From: Bacillus sp. EB600
GTDB lineage: Bacteria; Bacillota; Bacilli; Bacillales; Cytobacillaceae
Assembly (NCBI RefSeq): GCF_024494385.1
Contig: NZ_JAEVLT010000016.1
Location: 34,897 to 98,896, forward strand
Direction: 5' to 3'
Length of the DNA: 64,000 nucleotides
Position numbers and translations under genes: made by a program. Shown in pieces: positions 27,108 to 36,158 of the stretch (within the stretch, counting starts at the first letter, position 1; each line of letters starts with the position of its first letter). The notes beneath the pieces are model-generated. The model worked only from the letters and a program-made list of their open reading frames with translations, did not search any database and was not told the origin of the DNA.

Positions 27108-27182
27108 AAAAAGTAATGAGGAAAAAGTACAGTTAACGGATCTTCTCTAAAGGTTTGGACTTGGTGCCAGTAAGATTAAATA
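27108..27182 (+). pseudogene. Degraded copy of the MarR gene 3' end
   Basis: About 75 bases align with 5400-5475 (the last ~25 codons of the MarR gene), with substitutions and a one-base loss, plus some of the following non-coding bases. Confidence 0.6.
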
Positions 27183-27245
27183 ATAGCAAATTTTCATTAG
27201 AATATGGAACAACCAGGTTTGCTGACAAAGGTGGGGGAAAGAATA

Positions 27246-27395
27246 AAGGATTATTTAGTAATAGCCTATGATGGGCAGGCACGTGCATATGCAGCCACGA
27301 CTACAGAAACAGTAGGAGAGGCTTAAAGCCGGCATTATACATGGCCAACTGCCTCAGCTGCCCTTGGCCGCTCCATTTCGATGAAGACCTTGTGA
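27246..27395 (+). pseudogene. hslO: Hsp33 chaperone (HslO) N-terminal remnant
   Basis: 50 codons: KDYLVIAYDGQARAYAATTT, ETVGEA, stop, RHYTWPTASAALGRS. These are the first ~45 residues of Hsp33. The initiator ATG appears mutated to ATA, one internal codon is a stop, and the redox zinc C-terminal domain is absent. Confidence 0.8.
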
Positions 27396-27592
27396 GGATT
27401 TGTACTTAAAATAACCGGAAAATAGTTCAATATGAAAATTCAACAAAGTATGTATTATACTTCCCCAAAAGGGAAAATTATAAAAAGCAATTTCTTTGAT
27501 TAATTATTATAGTGAGTTTATAATTATCTTGAATTGAAAATAATTTAATTTGAGAGAGGTTTATTAAACTAAAATATTGGAGGTAGTATAAA

Positions 27593-28330
27593 ATGGGAAA
27601 ACTAGAAAATAAAATAGCAGTCATTACAGGGGGGGCATCAGGTATTGGTGCTGCAACAGCAAAATTATTTGTTGAAGAGGGCGCAAAAGTAGTACTTGTC
27701 GACTTAAACGAAGAAAAAGGAAAAGCTTTTGAAGCAGAGTTAAAGGCGCAAAATGCAGAAGCGCTTTTTGTAAAAGCAAATATTACAAGTGAAGAAGAGG
27801 TAGCTGATGTCTTTAAACAAGCAGTTGAAACTTTCGGTAGAGTAGATGTTGTGTTCAACAATGCAGGTATTGGGCGCGTTCATTCTTCACATGATTTAGA
27901 TTACTCTGAGTGGCGTAACACAGTAAATGTTGACTTAGATGGTGTATTCCTAGTAGCACGTGAAGCAATCCGTGAAATGCTAAAAACGGGTGGGGGTACA
28001 ATTGTGAATACTGCATCCATGTATGGTTGGGTTGGTTCACCTGGTTCAGCAGCCTATAACGCATCAAAAGGTGGCGTGATCAACTTAACACGTTCACTTG
28101 CACTTGAGTATGCAGAACAAAATATTCGTATTAACTCATTATGCCCAGGTTTCATTGATACACCAATTATTCCAGAAGAAAGTAAACAAGCATTAGCTGC
28201 GATCACTCCGATGAAACGTCTTGGCAAAGCAGAAGAAATGGCAAAAGCTGTATTATTCATGGCTTCTGATGATTCTGCATTCATGACTGGTAATAGCTTA
28301 ACTGTTGATGGTGGTTATACAGCTCAATAA
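27593..28330 (+). CDS. Short-chain dehydrogenase/reductase
   Basis: 245 residues, classical SDR. Rossmann motif GGASGIGAAT (13-22), NNAG (89-92), catalytic Ser142, Tyr155 and Lys159 in AYNASKGG, and CPGFIDTPI. Asp37 at the end of beta-2 (LVDLNE) favours NAD over NADP. Members reduce or oxidise secondary alcohols, sugars or 3-oxoacyl chains; the exact substrate is not readable. GGAGG precedes ATG 27593 by about 9 bases. A single gene with its own terminator. Confidence 0.9.
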   Translation: MGKLENKIAVITGGASGIGAATAKLFVEEGAKVVLVDLNEEKGKAFEAELKAQNAEALFVKANITSEEEVADVFKQAVETFGRVDVVFNNAGIGRVHSSHDLDYSEWRNTVNVDLDGVFLVAREAIREMLKTGGGTIVNTASMYGWVGSPGSAAYNASKGGVINLTRSLALEYAEQNIRINSLCPGFIDTPIIPEESKQALAAITPMKRLGKAEEMAKAVLFMASDDSAFMTGNSLTVDGGYTAQ

Positions 28331-28367
28331 TTGTATAACTAATAAAGGAATCTTGTTTTATTTTGCT

Positions 28368-28395
28368 CATCACCTTGATCGGTGGTGGTTTTTTT
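28368..28395 (+). terminator. Terminator after the SDR gene
   Basis: catcacc / ggtggtg stem, 6-base loop, then GTTTTTTTTG. Confidence 0.85.
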
Positions 28396-28654
28396 GTGTA
28401 GGGCTCATAGTTAAGAGAGACCTTTATACTTAGGCTATTAGCTGGTTTAAAATATAGGTGGGATTAATTATTAAGAAATATCAAATTTTAGAGCTTATCT
28501 ATTCTTAAATGATAAGTGCTGGACAGTGGAAATTACATGAAAATGCACGATCTTTTATCACTTTTCATGCTAAGGTTTGAACCCTTGCTATAAAAGAATT
28601 TCCCTTAAAAATTCGTAGAAGGGATGAAGTAAACGATCAGTACTAGGAGGAATA

Positions 28655-29314
28655 ATGATGAAAAACTCACAAACTATTCAAATGCTTGAACCACCAATAT
28701 TCTTGGATGTCATTAAGGAACGTCGTTCTGTTCGTAAATATGATCCAACTGTGCAGATCCCACGCGAAGAAATGACCGAGATACTGGAGCTAGCAACGTT
28801 GGCTCCTTCTTCATCGAACCTGCAACCATGGCGTTTTCTAGTCATCGATAAGCCGGAGTTGAAGCAAAAGCTCCTGCCAATTGCGTATAATCAACAACAG
28901 GTAGTCGAGGCTTCTGCCGTTATTGCTGTGCTTGGCGACGTGAAAAGCTACAAGAAGGCTGAAAAAATATACGACCAAGCAGTTGAAGCAGGCTTTATGC
29001 CGGCGGATACCGCTAAATCATTCATCGAGCGTACGGTCGGAATGTACTCAAGCTTGCCGCCTGAAGTGGCTCGCCGAATCGTATATACGGATGGAGGACT
29101 TATCTCGATGCAGCTCATGCTTGTCGCCCGATCCAAAGGTTACGACACCGTTCCGATGGGAGGATACGATCAAGCAAAGTTCGTTGAAGCCTTCGGAGTT
29201 TCCGAACAATACGTGCCGGTTATGCTCATTGCTATCGGAAAAGCAACGGAACCAGGACATCCGACTACACGTCTTCCTATTGAGGATGTAGTGTTTTTTA
29301 ACGAAATGCCTTAA
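28655..29314 (+). CDS. Nitroreductase family protein
   Basis: 219 residues; AGGAGG precedes tandem ATGs at 28655 and 28658 (the second is better spaced). FMN-binding nitroreductase fold: RRSVRKYDP (FMN phosphate contact), LAPSSSNLQPWRF, and late MLIAIGKATEPGHPTTRLP. Dimeric NAD(P)H oxidoreductases of this class reduce nitroaromatics, quinones or flavins. The gene is visibly richer in G and C in its middle than its neighbours. Single gene; fits the aromatic/quinone theme. Confidence 0.9.
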   Translation: MMKNSQTIQMLEPPIFLDVIKERRSVRKYDPTVQIPREEMTEILELATLAPSSSNLQPWRFLVIDKPELKQKLLPIAYNQQQVVEASAVIAVLGDVKSYKKAEKIYDQAVEAGFMPADTAKSFIERTVGMYSSLPPEVARRIVYTDGGLISMQLMLVARSKGYDTVPMGGYDQAKFVEAFGVSEQYVPVMLIAIGKATEPGHPTTRLPIEDVVFFNEMP

Positions 29315-29485
29315 GACATCATGCAAAAGAAAAGACATTTATACCTGAATTATTCCGACGCTTGAAGGTCACTCATAGGAATTCCAACCATAGATGTCAC
29401 CACAGAGAGCAAACATTTCAAACCCTTATTTGATTTGTATCATAAGTACGAACCCATTTTTAAAAGCCTTTGATATTCAAGTAAA

Positions 29486-29518
29486 GGGCGCACTTCTTGA
29501 ATATGTGCGTCTTTTTTA
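29486..29518 (+). terminator. Terminator downstream of the nitroreductase
   Basis: gcgcac / gtgcgt stem then CTTTTTTATT, 170 bases past the stop. Confidence 0.7.
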
Positions 29519-29674
29519 TTAGATCAGATTATTGAATAGGGTTTTTACAAGAACGGCAAAATATCCTTCGATTAACAGCCTTTGAGAGAAGCAGGTGGTT
29601 AGCTGAACATGATACAATGGATTTGAAAGACCTGTCAAAAGATGGGTGATTTGCTAATCTAAGGAGGAAATGGA

Positions 29675-30172
29675 ATGTTTGCATCAGTAAATGATTTCGT
29701 AAATGAATGGAAACAAGAAGCAGCTGTTACCCAAAAAGTGCTGGATGTGCTGACGGATGAATCGTTGAATCAGGAAGTTTCTCCAGGATTATACAGCATT
29801 GGAAGCCTGGCTTGGCACATTACTGGGGCAGTTTACTTCTTTCCTTCACAGGTTGGATTAAAATTTGAGATTCCTGATCTTCAAAAAGAGGCACCGAAAT
29901 CAGCTGCTGAAATCAGTGAGACCTACAAAACAGTAAGCCAGCGATTAACACAAGCATTTTCTGAACAAATTTCAGATGAAAAAATGAACAAAATGGTGAA
30001 TTTATTTGGAATGGAAATGCCAGTTCAAGGTGTTTTCCGTCTGCTAATTCAACATCAGGCTCATCATCGCGGACAATTGACTGTCCTTATGAGACGAGCT
30101 GACTTAAAAGTTCCTGGCGTATATGGTCCTAGCAAAGAAGAATGGGAAGCAATGAATGCTCAAAAAAGCTGA
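29675..30172 (+). CDS. DinB family protein
   Basis: 165 residues; AAGGAGG upstream of ATG 29675. Four-helix bundle DinB/YfiT superfamily with the metal-binding histidine triad: His in LAWHITG (near 51) and HQAHHRGQ (near 130). Bacillithiol-dependent S-transferases belong to this group in Firmicutes, so a thiol-transfer or detoxification role is likely; DNA-damage induction is only the historical name. Length is typical. A weak stem-loop follows at about 30182. Confidence 0.88.
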   Translation: MFASVNDFVNEWKQEAAVTQKVLDVLTDESLNQEVSPGLYSIGSLAWHITGAVYFFPSQVGLKFEIPDLQKEAPKSAAEISETYKTVSQRLTQAFSEQISDEKMNKMVNLFGMEMPVQGVFRLLIQHQAHHRGQLTVLMRRADLKVPGVYGPSKEEWEAMNAQKS

Positions 30173-30345
30173 TATCGTAATGAAAAAAGCCGGCGTCTGC
30201 TAGTTTTTTGTTATCAGAATTTTTTCATCTGTTAACTCAGTTTGCACTTAATCCGTTTTAATATTCATTCTAAGAAAAGTGATATTCAAGAATCGGGCGC
30301 AATTCCAGAATAGACATTGCGCTCTTTCTTTTGTATAGGAAAAGA

Positions 30346-30728
30346 TTAACTGTTCCAGTCCAAGTCCAAAAGCCATTTGCGTGACTTATAAACTCTTTTA
30401 ACTTGATATTGTTTTAATTCTTCATCAGTAGCAGGAATAGCAGTTGTTCCTTTGTTTACCAGACGAATACAGTTTTTATTGCTGAGGAGTTTAGCGTTAA
30501 TATTATTGACTAACGCTACCCGTGTTAATATTGCTTATTTGCATAACCTCTTGCCATTGTTGAAGGTGAAAATATTATTCTGTATTTTTCTCTAAGTTCC
30601 TTCTTTACTTTTTCTGCTAATTTAGCACCTTGTTTATTGTGTTCTTCTTCCATTTCAATACCATTAGGAATTAATTTATCTTTATCCCAATTAATCCATT
30701 CTCCGTACTTAATTGCCCATTTCATCAA
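30346..30728 (-). pseudogene. Unrecognised small protein, frameshifted
   Basis: Two consecutive reverse frames. The first (30728-30525) holds GIEMEEEHNKQGAKLAEKV and IIFSPSTMARGYANKQY. The second (about 30533-30346) holds NNINAKLLSNKNCIRLVNKG and ends KWLLDLDWNS. They probably form one ~125-residue protein broken by a frameshift near 30530. Family unknown. Confidence 0.4.
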
Positions 30729-30779
30729 TTCGTCTTTAACCCATTACAATTTTCAATAACTTTCAAAAGCTAACATGGT

Positions 30780-30947
30780 TCTAGTGATCCTGCAGCAAGC
30801 AACCACACGCTGTCTATCTGGGATTCAAACGCTGATTCCTGGAAAACTTTAGATGGTAAATACAATGTATACGTCGGAAACACCTCTGACAACATCACAT
30901 TGACTGATTCAATCACAGTCCGCACCCCTGCAGGACACAGCAAATGA
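30780..30947 (+). pseudogene. GH3 beta-glucosidase C-terminal (fibronectin-like) remnant
   Basis: 56 codons without a start: NHTLSIWDSNADSWKTLDGK then YNVYVGNTSDNITLTDSITV. This is the fibronectin III-like tail of family 3 glycosidases. The catalytic domains are gone. Confidence 0.65.
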
Positions 30948-31036
30948 AAATAGCGGTATATTGTGATGCATTGATTTATATCGAAAATTTTTAGATGGTA
31001 TAAAAACAAATCTTTCTAGTCCATTACAGAACTTAG

Positions 31037-31066
31037 AGGGCTTCCTATTTAGCAAAAGGGAGCCCT
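31037..31066 (+). terminator. Terminator after the GH3 remnant
   Basis: agggcttcc / gggagccct 9-bp stem followed by TTATTTG. Confidence 0.7.
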
Positions 31067-31096
31067 TTATTTGATGCTTGAACTCGGACCAACAAT

Positions 31097-31148
31097 GGGG
31101 TCAGTCCCTTGATAAAATTAACGCTTAATTTGGTGGGGAACTGACCCC
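31097..31148. repeat. 52-bp palindromic repeat, family A copy 2
   Basis: ggggtcagtccc ... ggggaactgacccc with the central AAATTAACGCTTAATTT shared with the 6598 copy. Intergenic. Confidence 0.8.
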
Positions 31149-31740
31149 AAATATCTCGTCATTAATAAAAAGTGAAGGTGATTTTTTGTACCAGTAATAA
31201 AATTTTGTGGCTGTACATATATTTCCCTTTAGATAATTTAAGACGTGGAAGTTAGTGAAGGGAGATCTTCTCAAGTTCATATTCAAGCTTCAGCATCGTA
31301 TGGTGTTCCCGTCGTATCCTATGAAGCTCTTTAAAATTTGTTAAGACTAATGTTTGTAGGGGTGAGAAGTGCTCCAAGTTCAGTGTGGGAGGTAAAACGG
31401 CATGAAAAGTCCGTTACGATTTACCTATTGCTATAAATCCCAAATGAAACAATTTTTTCAAATATTTTGGAAAAGAGGTCAACCGCAGCTCCAACAAAAA
31501 AAGCATTACACAAACACATAACCGCTTATTCCTTCTATATCAATCCTCTTGCAATCTTCTATATTTATTTCATAATGGCAGCTAGTGCTATTTTCTTTGT
31601 TGCTATTCTCAAAAAAAGGTAGCTAAAAATGGCATTATAGAACTTGAAGCCGCTCTTTCCAGTGTTCTCCGTATGGCCCTTCCCGTTGCCGGTTTAGGAT
31701 CTGCCATTTGTCTAATTTCACACGTTTAGGAGTGTTTTTT
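31149..31740. other. Eroded stretch
   Basis: Short coding-like pieces only: 31255-31335 ends VHIQASASYGVPVVSYEAL; about 31497-31620 is hydrophobic (AIFYIYFIMAASAIFFVAIL); a piece to 31727 reads LRMALPVAGLGSAICLISHV. They may be the wreck of a membrane protein. Family not recognised. Confidence 0.35.
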
Positions 31741-32070
31741 ATGATATCAGTATGGATAGAAAAACAGCGTGCAAAAGATGTCTTATTACAGGTTTTTAAA
31801 AGTGGGAACATTGGTGTTACCTATGCATATGGTAAAACCAACGGAACCATTTATCCTAAAATCCGAAATGTTCATTTTGATTACGACAAAAAAGCTGTTC
31901 TTTATACTTTCTCTCTCCCTGTTGGCATGGATCCGAAGGAGATTAAGAAAAAGGAATATTATCTTCAACAGGTGTTTGGGGAGAATATCGAAATAGAAGG
32001 GAATTACAGAGAATTTAAACTCATTGTGTCACTGCAGCCATGCCATTATTTAGAGAATGAAAGAGGATGA
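31741..32070 (+). CDS. N-terminal fragment resembling plasmid/ICE FtsK/SpoIIIE-type translocases
   Basis: 109 residues from ATG 31741 (GGAG 8 bases upstream). The section YTFSLPVGMDPKEIKKKEYY, then QVFGENIEIEGNYREFKL, resembles the N-terminal domain preceding the motor of FtsK-like conjugation ATPases. No Walker motifs follow; after FKLIVSLQP the protein ends CHYLENERG. A terminator follows at 32101. Either a small stand-alone paralogue or a truncated gene. The family call rests on a remembered pattern and is tentative. Confidence 0.4.
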   Translation: MISVWIEKQRAKDVLLQVFKSGNIGVTYAYGKTNGTIYPKIRNVHFDYDKKAVLYTFSLPVGMDPKEIKKKEYYLQQVFGENIEIEGNYREFKLIVSLQPCHYLENERG

Positions 32071-32100
32071 ACTAGCTGACTTGTTCAAATAAACAACAAA

Positions 32101-32137
32101 ATCTCCTGTACATAAATAGTACAGGAGATGAATTTTT
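32101..32137 (+). terminator. Hairpin overlapping a small ORF's ribosome binding site
   Basis: Perfect 11-bp stem (atctcctgtac / gtacaggagat) with a 7-base loop, then GAATTTTTTC. It terminates the 31741 gene, and its right arm contains the AGGAG and ATG of the next small ORF. Confidence 0.75.
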
Positions 32138-32253
32138 TCATGTCTAATTTGAAGATTATGCCAAGCACCATCAATGGAAAAGTGTCTTTTTATGGTGCCA
32201 TTTCCTCTAAAATTCCAATCGACAGGCAAGATGTAAAGAGGCTATTTAAATAG
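32128..32253 (+). CDS. Small ORF starting inside the hairpin
   Basis: 41 residues from ATG 32128, or 37 from ATG 32140. It reads PSTINGKVSFYGAISSKIPI and ends DRQDVKRLFK. No family recognised. Its ribosome binding site is buried in the 32101 stem. It overlaps the convergent lipoprotein gene by 8 bases. Could equally be the 3' tail of a lost gene. Confidence 0.3.
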   Translation: MNFFMSNLKIMPSTINGKVSFYGAISSKIPIDRQDVKRLFK

Positions 32254-32965
32254 ATTTGTTGAAATTGTTTTTTTGCTTTCGTCTGCTAATGAAAATTCCT
32301 ACTACAGAAAGAATGACGATTAAACCAACTGCGATTGTAATCATAATGTTGGTGCGATTTAGCGTTTCAATGGATAAAGATACATCTTTTTTCTTATTCA
32401 TTTGCAAATTCCATTGATATGTATTTCCCTTTACATTATCAGCGTTATTGGATACAGCTTTGTTCGGCAAAGTTACTGAAAATTGTAGTTCTGCGTTTGA
32501 CAGGATTGCACTTGCCATTCCACTACCTAGGTCATTGCTAGAATTATCATTTTTCATACGTAACATAATGGTACCGCCCATTTTGGTAACATTCTTGAAA
32601 AGCCCTTTGTCCACAGTGACTTTTACATCTACTAGTTGATCTTTATTATCCTTAATCATATTCGTTTTCAACAGATCTTCCACGCTGTTAAAATGTTTTT
32701 TAAGTTTATATCCTACATACTTATCATCTGTAAACTTCTGAACATCAAATCCTTGTTTTTCTAGCTGATTCTTTTTATTATCGGGCAAAACCTCGCTATT
32801 ATCCATGATTTGCGGATTATTTGCAATTTGTTTAGCTAAGCCAATCACCTGTGTGAGGTCCGCAGTTCCATCAGAGTGAACATTGACATTTGTGTTCCAT
32901 TTCACACATCCGGCTAACATGACCGAAATAATTAAAAACACAGCAAGTAAAGATACTTTCCTCAT
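32246..32965 (-). CDS. Lipoprotein with C-terminal membrane anchor (DUF3153-like)
   Basis: 239 residues from ATG 32965 (AGAGGGGG 8 bases upstream; an upstream ATG at 33007 lacks a signal start). Signal peptide with lipobox VMLAGC, then NVNVHSDGTADLTQVIGLAK, a mixed alpha/beta domain (25-195), and a C-terminal transmembrane helix (205-228) with a basic tail RRKQKNNF. It is therefore anchored at both ends on the outer face of the membrane. The layout matches uncharacterised DUF3153 lipoproteins of Bacillaceae. Function unknown. Convergent with the small ORF at 32128. Confidence 0.75.
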   Translation of the reverse strand: MRKVSLLAVFLIISVMLAGCVKWNTNVNVHSDGTADLTQVIGLAKQIANNPQIMDNSEVLPDNKKNQLEKQGFDVQKFTDDKYVGYKLKKHFNSVEDLLKTNMIKDNKDQLVDVKVTVDKGLFKNVTKMGGTIMLRMKNDNSSNDLGSGMASAILSNAELQFSVTLPNKAVSNNADNVKGNTYQWNLQMNKKKDVSLSIETLNRTNIMITIAVGLIVILSVVGIFISRRKQKNNFNKSI

Positions 32966-33387
32966 ATACTTAGCCCCCTCTTTTTTATAGTACTGTTTGG
33001 TAATCATATCATAGATGGAAGGAGAAAATGTAAAACTATGTAAAATAATAGTTATTTAGACTCGAATCTTTCTATCTAGTTGCTATGAGCCCGCTAAATA
33101 CTATGCTCAAAACAAGGGAGATTTGCTATGTAAAAATTTTGTAGTTCGCTAGGTACATAGGAACCCCCTTCTTCAATCAAACAGTACCCACTTGAAATTT
33201 ACCCCTTATTTGTTTCAAAAGTTAAAAATCGCCCTCAAAAGTCACTTTTGTATGCAAAAATTGAAGTTTATGCCCGTTTTTCTAAACCAAAAGTGATTAT
33301 TGGCGATTCGCTGCTATTTTCTATTCCATGTATGGTAGAGATACCCGGGAATACATTGGAGGCGCGCTATCCTGAAAGGATTCGCAC
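32966..33387. other. Intergenic region before the sigma factor gene
   Basis: No gene seen. It includes 33325-33360, which resembles 36578-36616 downstream of the second repeat copy. Confidence 0.35.
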
Positions 33388-33876
33388 ATGGAAAGTTTCG
33401 AGAAAATAGCAGAACAGTATCAGCCTATGATTCACAAAATTATCCATACCTTGCATATTTATAAGAACGTTGATGATTTCTATCAAACTGGTTTAATCGC
33501 ACTTTGGGATGCACAGAAATACTATAATGACGAAAAAGGAAGCTTTACCAGTTTCGCCTACACGTGGATTAAAGGTTGCATCTTACATGAAATGGAGAAA
33601 AACAAAATATTGTCTGAAAGATACGTCTGTCCTGATAAGGAATACTGGGAACTGATCACGGAACAGAGTGACGTCCTGCCCTTTGAGGAGGAATTCCTGC
33701 TCACTTATGGCAAAACCTTAAACGAAAAGGAAATCAACTGGCTTATCAAGGCTTGTTTCACTGGACTGTCTGTAAAGGAAATCGCTGAAAGTGAAGGTGT
33801 CACCGTATCCGCCATTAAACAACGGAGGATGAACGCCAGAAAGAAATTGCTGGAGCAGATCAAAACAATCGATTAA
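33388..33876 (+). CDS. Small sigma-70 family sigma factor
   Basis: 162 residues; AAAGGA 7 bases before ATG 33388. Region 2 (10-75) includes YQTGLIALWDAQKYYNDEKG and SFTSFAYTWIKGCIL (region 2.4-like); region 4 (115-155) is WLIKACFTGLSVKEIAESEG followed by a recognition helix VTVSAIKQRR. No region 3 or 1.1. It resembles the short sigma-O/SigH-ComX-like factors of Firmicutes rather than ECF factors with anti-sigma partners; no anti-sigma gene adjoins. Regulon unknown. Its last codons and 3' region are repeated at 36382. Confidence 0.85.
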   Translation: MESFEKIAEQYQPMIHKIIHTLHIYKNVDDFYQTGLIALWDAQKYYNDEKGSFTSFAYTWIKGCILHEMEKNKILSERYVCPDKEYWELITEQSDVLPFEEEFLLTYGKTLNEKEINWLIKACFTGLSVKEIAESEGVTVSAIKQRRMNARKKLLEQIKTID

Positions 33877-34041
33877 TCATTGTGGGTGGATGGATTCACT
33901 TCTGTTAATTTTCTCACCCTTTTCCGTCCTTCCGTTTCCAGCAGCCTTTACTATTGAAATTGTGTGGTCTATGACATCATAAGAAAGAACACAACGCTAA
34001 TCTTGAAAAGAGGTTAGCGTTTTTTCATATATTCGAACCAT
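33863..34041 (+). repeat. Direct repeat copy 1 (3' end of sigma gene plus its terminator)
   Basis: About 179 bases nearly identical to 36382-36557. Covers the final codons (TID, stop) and 165 bases of 3' non-coding DNA including the terminator. Confidence 0.9.
33993..34025 (+). terminator. Terminator of the sigma factor gene
   Basis: aacgctaa / ttagcgtt stem extended by TCT/AGA, then TTTTTTC. The same element occurs at 36509-36541. Confidence 0.85.
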
Positions 34042-34097
34042 CTAAGTGGATTTAAGGATCGGTTAAAAAAGATTGGGATTTTGCCAGTTAGCTGTGA

Positions 34098-34541
34098 GTT
34101 TATTTTTATGATGGAAAAGATCCTTTACTTAAGGTGAGAAATGAGATTTCAAGATGCAAAGCTGTTATTGCAATAGGTCTAGAGAGAAGCAATGCCTACT
34201 ATATAAAAGATACAGAAGGATCAAAGAAAGAGCATATAGATACCCACAGAAAATACACATCAGGTTGGCTTCATTTAGAAGCTGAGATGGCAAATGCACT
34301 AGGCAAAGAAGTATTTGTGTTATGTCAGCATGATATATATAGTGATGGGATATTTGATCGAAAATGGAACGCATATTCTGTTATGGAGTTCACGGAACTT
34401 GATGAATATTCAAGGGAATTCTCAATGTTTTTTGACTACTTAACAGCATTGGTGAAGGTGAATAATACAACGTGTATGGAAGTCATTAAAGATGAGAATT
34501 TGTCTAATGATGAATCTAGTGAACTAATTAATAGGATATAG
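34098..34541 (+). pseudogene. TIR-like / nucleoside-deoxyribosyltransferase-like fragment
   Basis: 148 open codons; no ribosome binding site near GTG 34134 and coding-like sequence (VYFYDGKDPLLKV) continues upstream to a stop at 34097, so the 5' end is lost. Contains SRCKAVIAIGLERSN, YTSGWLHLEAEMANALGKEV and FVLCQHDIYSDG. This spacing (strand, Ser-x-W, Glu in helix, strand) resembles TIR-like and nucleoside 2-deoxyribosyltransferase folds, where the Glu is catalytic. Could be an NAD-hydrolase effector relic; tentative. Confidence 0.4.
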
Positions 34542-34650
34542 TTTACTAAACTACATAACGTAATGTTACAAAGAATTGTGTAGGGATGGCAGAAAAAATA
34601 ATCAAGTAATAAAGATCCTAATACAATTAATGAGGAGAAGACGGAGTTTT

Positions 34651-34737
34651 ATGAGTTCAATTAAACAAGATTACCATTTATCTGAACGTTTTGAAGTGGC
34701 ATTTAATCAAATACACGAATCGCTAAAATCTCCGTAG
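34651..34737 (+). pseudogene. N-terminal stub of an unrecognised protein
   Basis: 28 codons after a GAGGAG-type site: HLSERFEVAFNQIHESLKSP then a stop. Reads like a truncated gene start. The rest of 34542-35010 shows nothing else. Confidence 0.3.
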
Positions 34738-35010
34738 TGAAAATAAAAGATGACAGGTTTAATAGAGATTGATTATACTGTAGATTGATTGAAAAGATGG
34801 CTATATTTAATTTCACCAATTTAGTTTGAGTTACTATACATGTATTTAGCTTGTTAAGAGTGAAAATGAGGTGAGAGTTTTTCTGCAACAAAAAGTGATA
34901 AAATTACAATTTACATTTGATTTTGCAATTGCAGATCATTAAAAAGAAAAAAAGGTGCCTCTTTTTCCTTTAATATAATTTTGTTTTTTTCTTAATTATT
35001 ACACAAAAAA

Positions 35011-35062
35011 GGGGTTAGTCCCCCGGCAATTTAACGCGTTATTCTGCCGGGGGACTAACCCC
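35011..35062. repeat. 52-bp palindromic repeat, family A copy 3
   Basis: ggggttagtcccccggc ... gccgggggactaacccc, near-perfect 17-bp arms, with the conserved TTAACGC centre. It lies just beyond the MscS stop and may terminate it. Confidence 0.85.
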
Positions 35063-35081
35063 ACCAATTTGTTTAAATGGA

Positions 35082-36158
35082 TTAATTCCTTACTAATTCC
35101 TTATCTTTTTCCACCATACTTCTAATATGCAAATCCATTTGTGGATAAGGGATATCAATGTGATTTTCGGTAAAGATTCGATTGATTCTAAAGTTGAGAT
35201 TACTTTTTATCAAGCCTAATTTATTTGGGTCCTGAACCCAAACATTCAATTCAAAATTCAGTGCAAAATCTCCAAAGCCAACAAAGCTTACAGATGGTTC
35301 AGGTGAAGCCAGTAAAACTGGTGAAACGGCATGCTCTTCCATTGCCGCTTCCAGCAGCAAGTCACGTACATTTTCCACGTCCGTTCCGTAAGCAACGCCA
35401 ATGGGAATGACAACGCACGTTCTTGGGTCACCAAATGACCGGTTAATGACTTTTTGTTGTAAAAAATAGGAGTTTGGTACAATAATATGCTCATTAAGCA
35501 CCGTTTTGATGATGGTTGCCCGCATATTAATTTTCTCAACATCACCGGTGATGTTCTCAATAATGACGCGGTCACCAACTTTAATCGGCCTTTCAAAAAG
35601 CAAAATAATCCCAGAAATAAAATTGGAGGCAATATTTTGAAGCCCGAAACCGATACCGACACTGATTATTCCGGCAAATACAGTTAAGGCGCTAAGATTG
35701 ATTCCAACAGTATTTAAACTCATGATAATTGCTATAATCATAATTGAATAATGGACAATCCGGTCAAGAGTAAATTGCATGCCTTTGTCTAAGTTGTACC
35801 TATGATAGAATCCAGGCAATATCACATTGGTTGATATTTTCGATAATCTGCTTGCTAAAGAAATAATCAGAATCGCGACAATGATGAGAAAAAGGGTAAC
35901 ATCAACACTGCCAATTTTTATGATTTTCGCAAACATCCATTTTGCTTTTGAAAAATACATTAGTAAAAAAATGAGAATTCCAAAAAACGTAAACCAATTC
36001 ACAATACTTTTTGTCGCATCATAGTATTTCGGAAGTTTCCTTGCACCCCACAAAAGAAACATTCGAATAAGATAGATTCCGAGGATCCCCCCAACGATAA
36101 TAAACAAACTGCCATAATCAAAAGTTCGAAACGATGTTGTATTTATAGCAAACTTCAA
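35082..36158 (-). CDS. Small-conductance mechanosensitive channel, MscS family
   Basis: 358 residues; TTG 36158 with AAGGGGAT 10 bases upstream. Four or five membrane helices; pore helix ALTVFAGIISVGIGFGLQNI (Gly/Ala packing), followed by SNFISGIILLFERPIKVGD, the conserved MscS beta-domain entrance, GDVEKINMRATII, and the cytoplasmic vestibule. It releases solutes during hypo-osmotic shock. Longer than E. coli MscS by about 70 residues at the N-terminus (two extra helices). Single gene. Confidence 0.93.
   Translation of the reverse strand: MKFAINTTSFRTFDYGSLFIIVGGILGIYLIRMFLLWGARKLPKYYDATKSIVNWFTFFGILIFLLMYFSKAKWMFAKIIKIGSVDVTLFLIIVAILIISLASRLSKISTNVILPGFYHRYNLDKGMQFTLDRIVHYSIMIIAIIMSLNTVGINLSALTVFAGIISVGIGFGLQNIASNFISGIILLFERPIKVGDRVIIENITGDVEKINMRATIIKTVLNEHIIVPNSYFLQQKVINRSFGDPRTCVVIPIGVAYGTDVENVRDLLLEAAMEEHAVSPVLLASPEPSVSFVGFGDFALNFELNVWVQDPNKLGLIKSNLNFRINRIFTENHIDIPYPQMDLHIRSMVEKDKELVRN

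Noticed and set aside
32165..32199. gcaccat...atggtgcc hairpin as a family C repeat
   Set aside because: Weak match and it lies inside a small coding frame; similarity to family C seems accidental.
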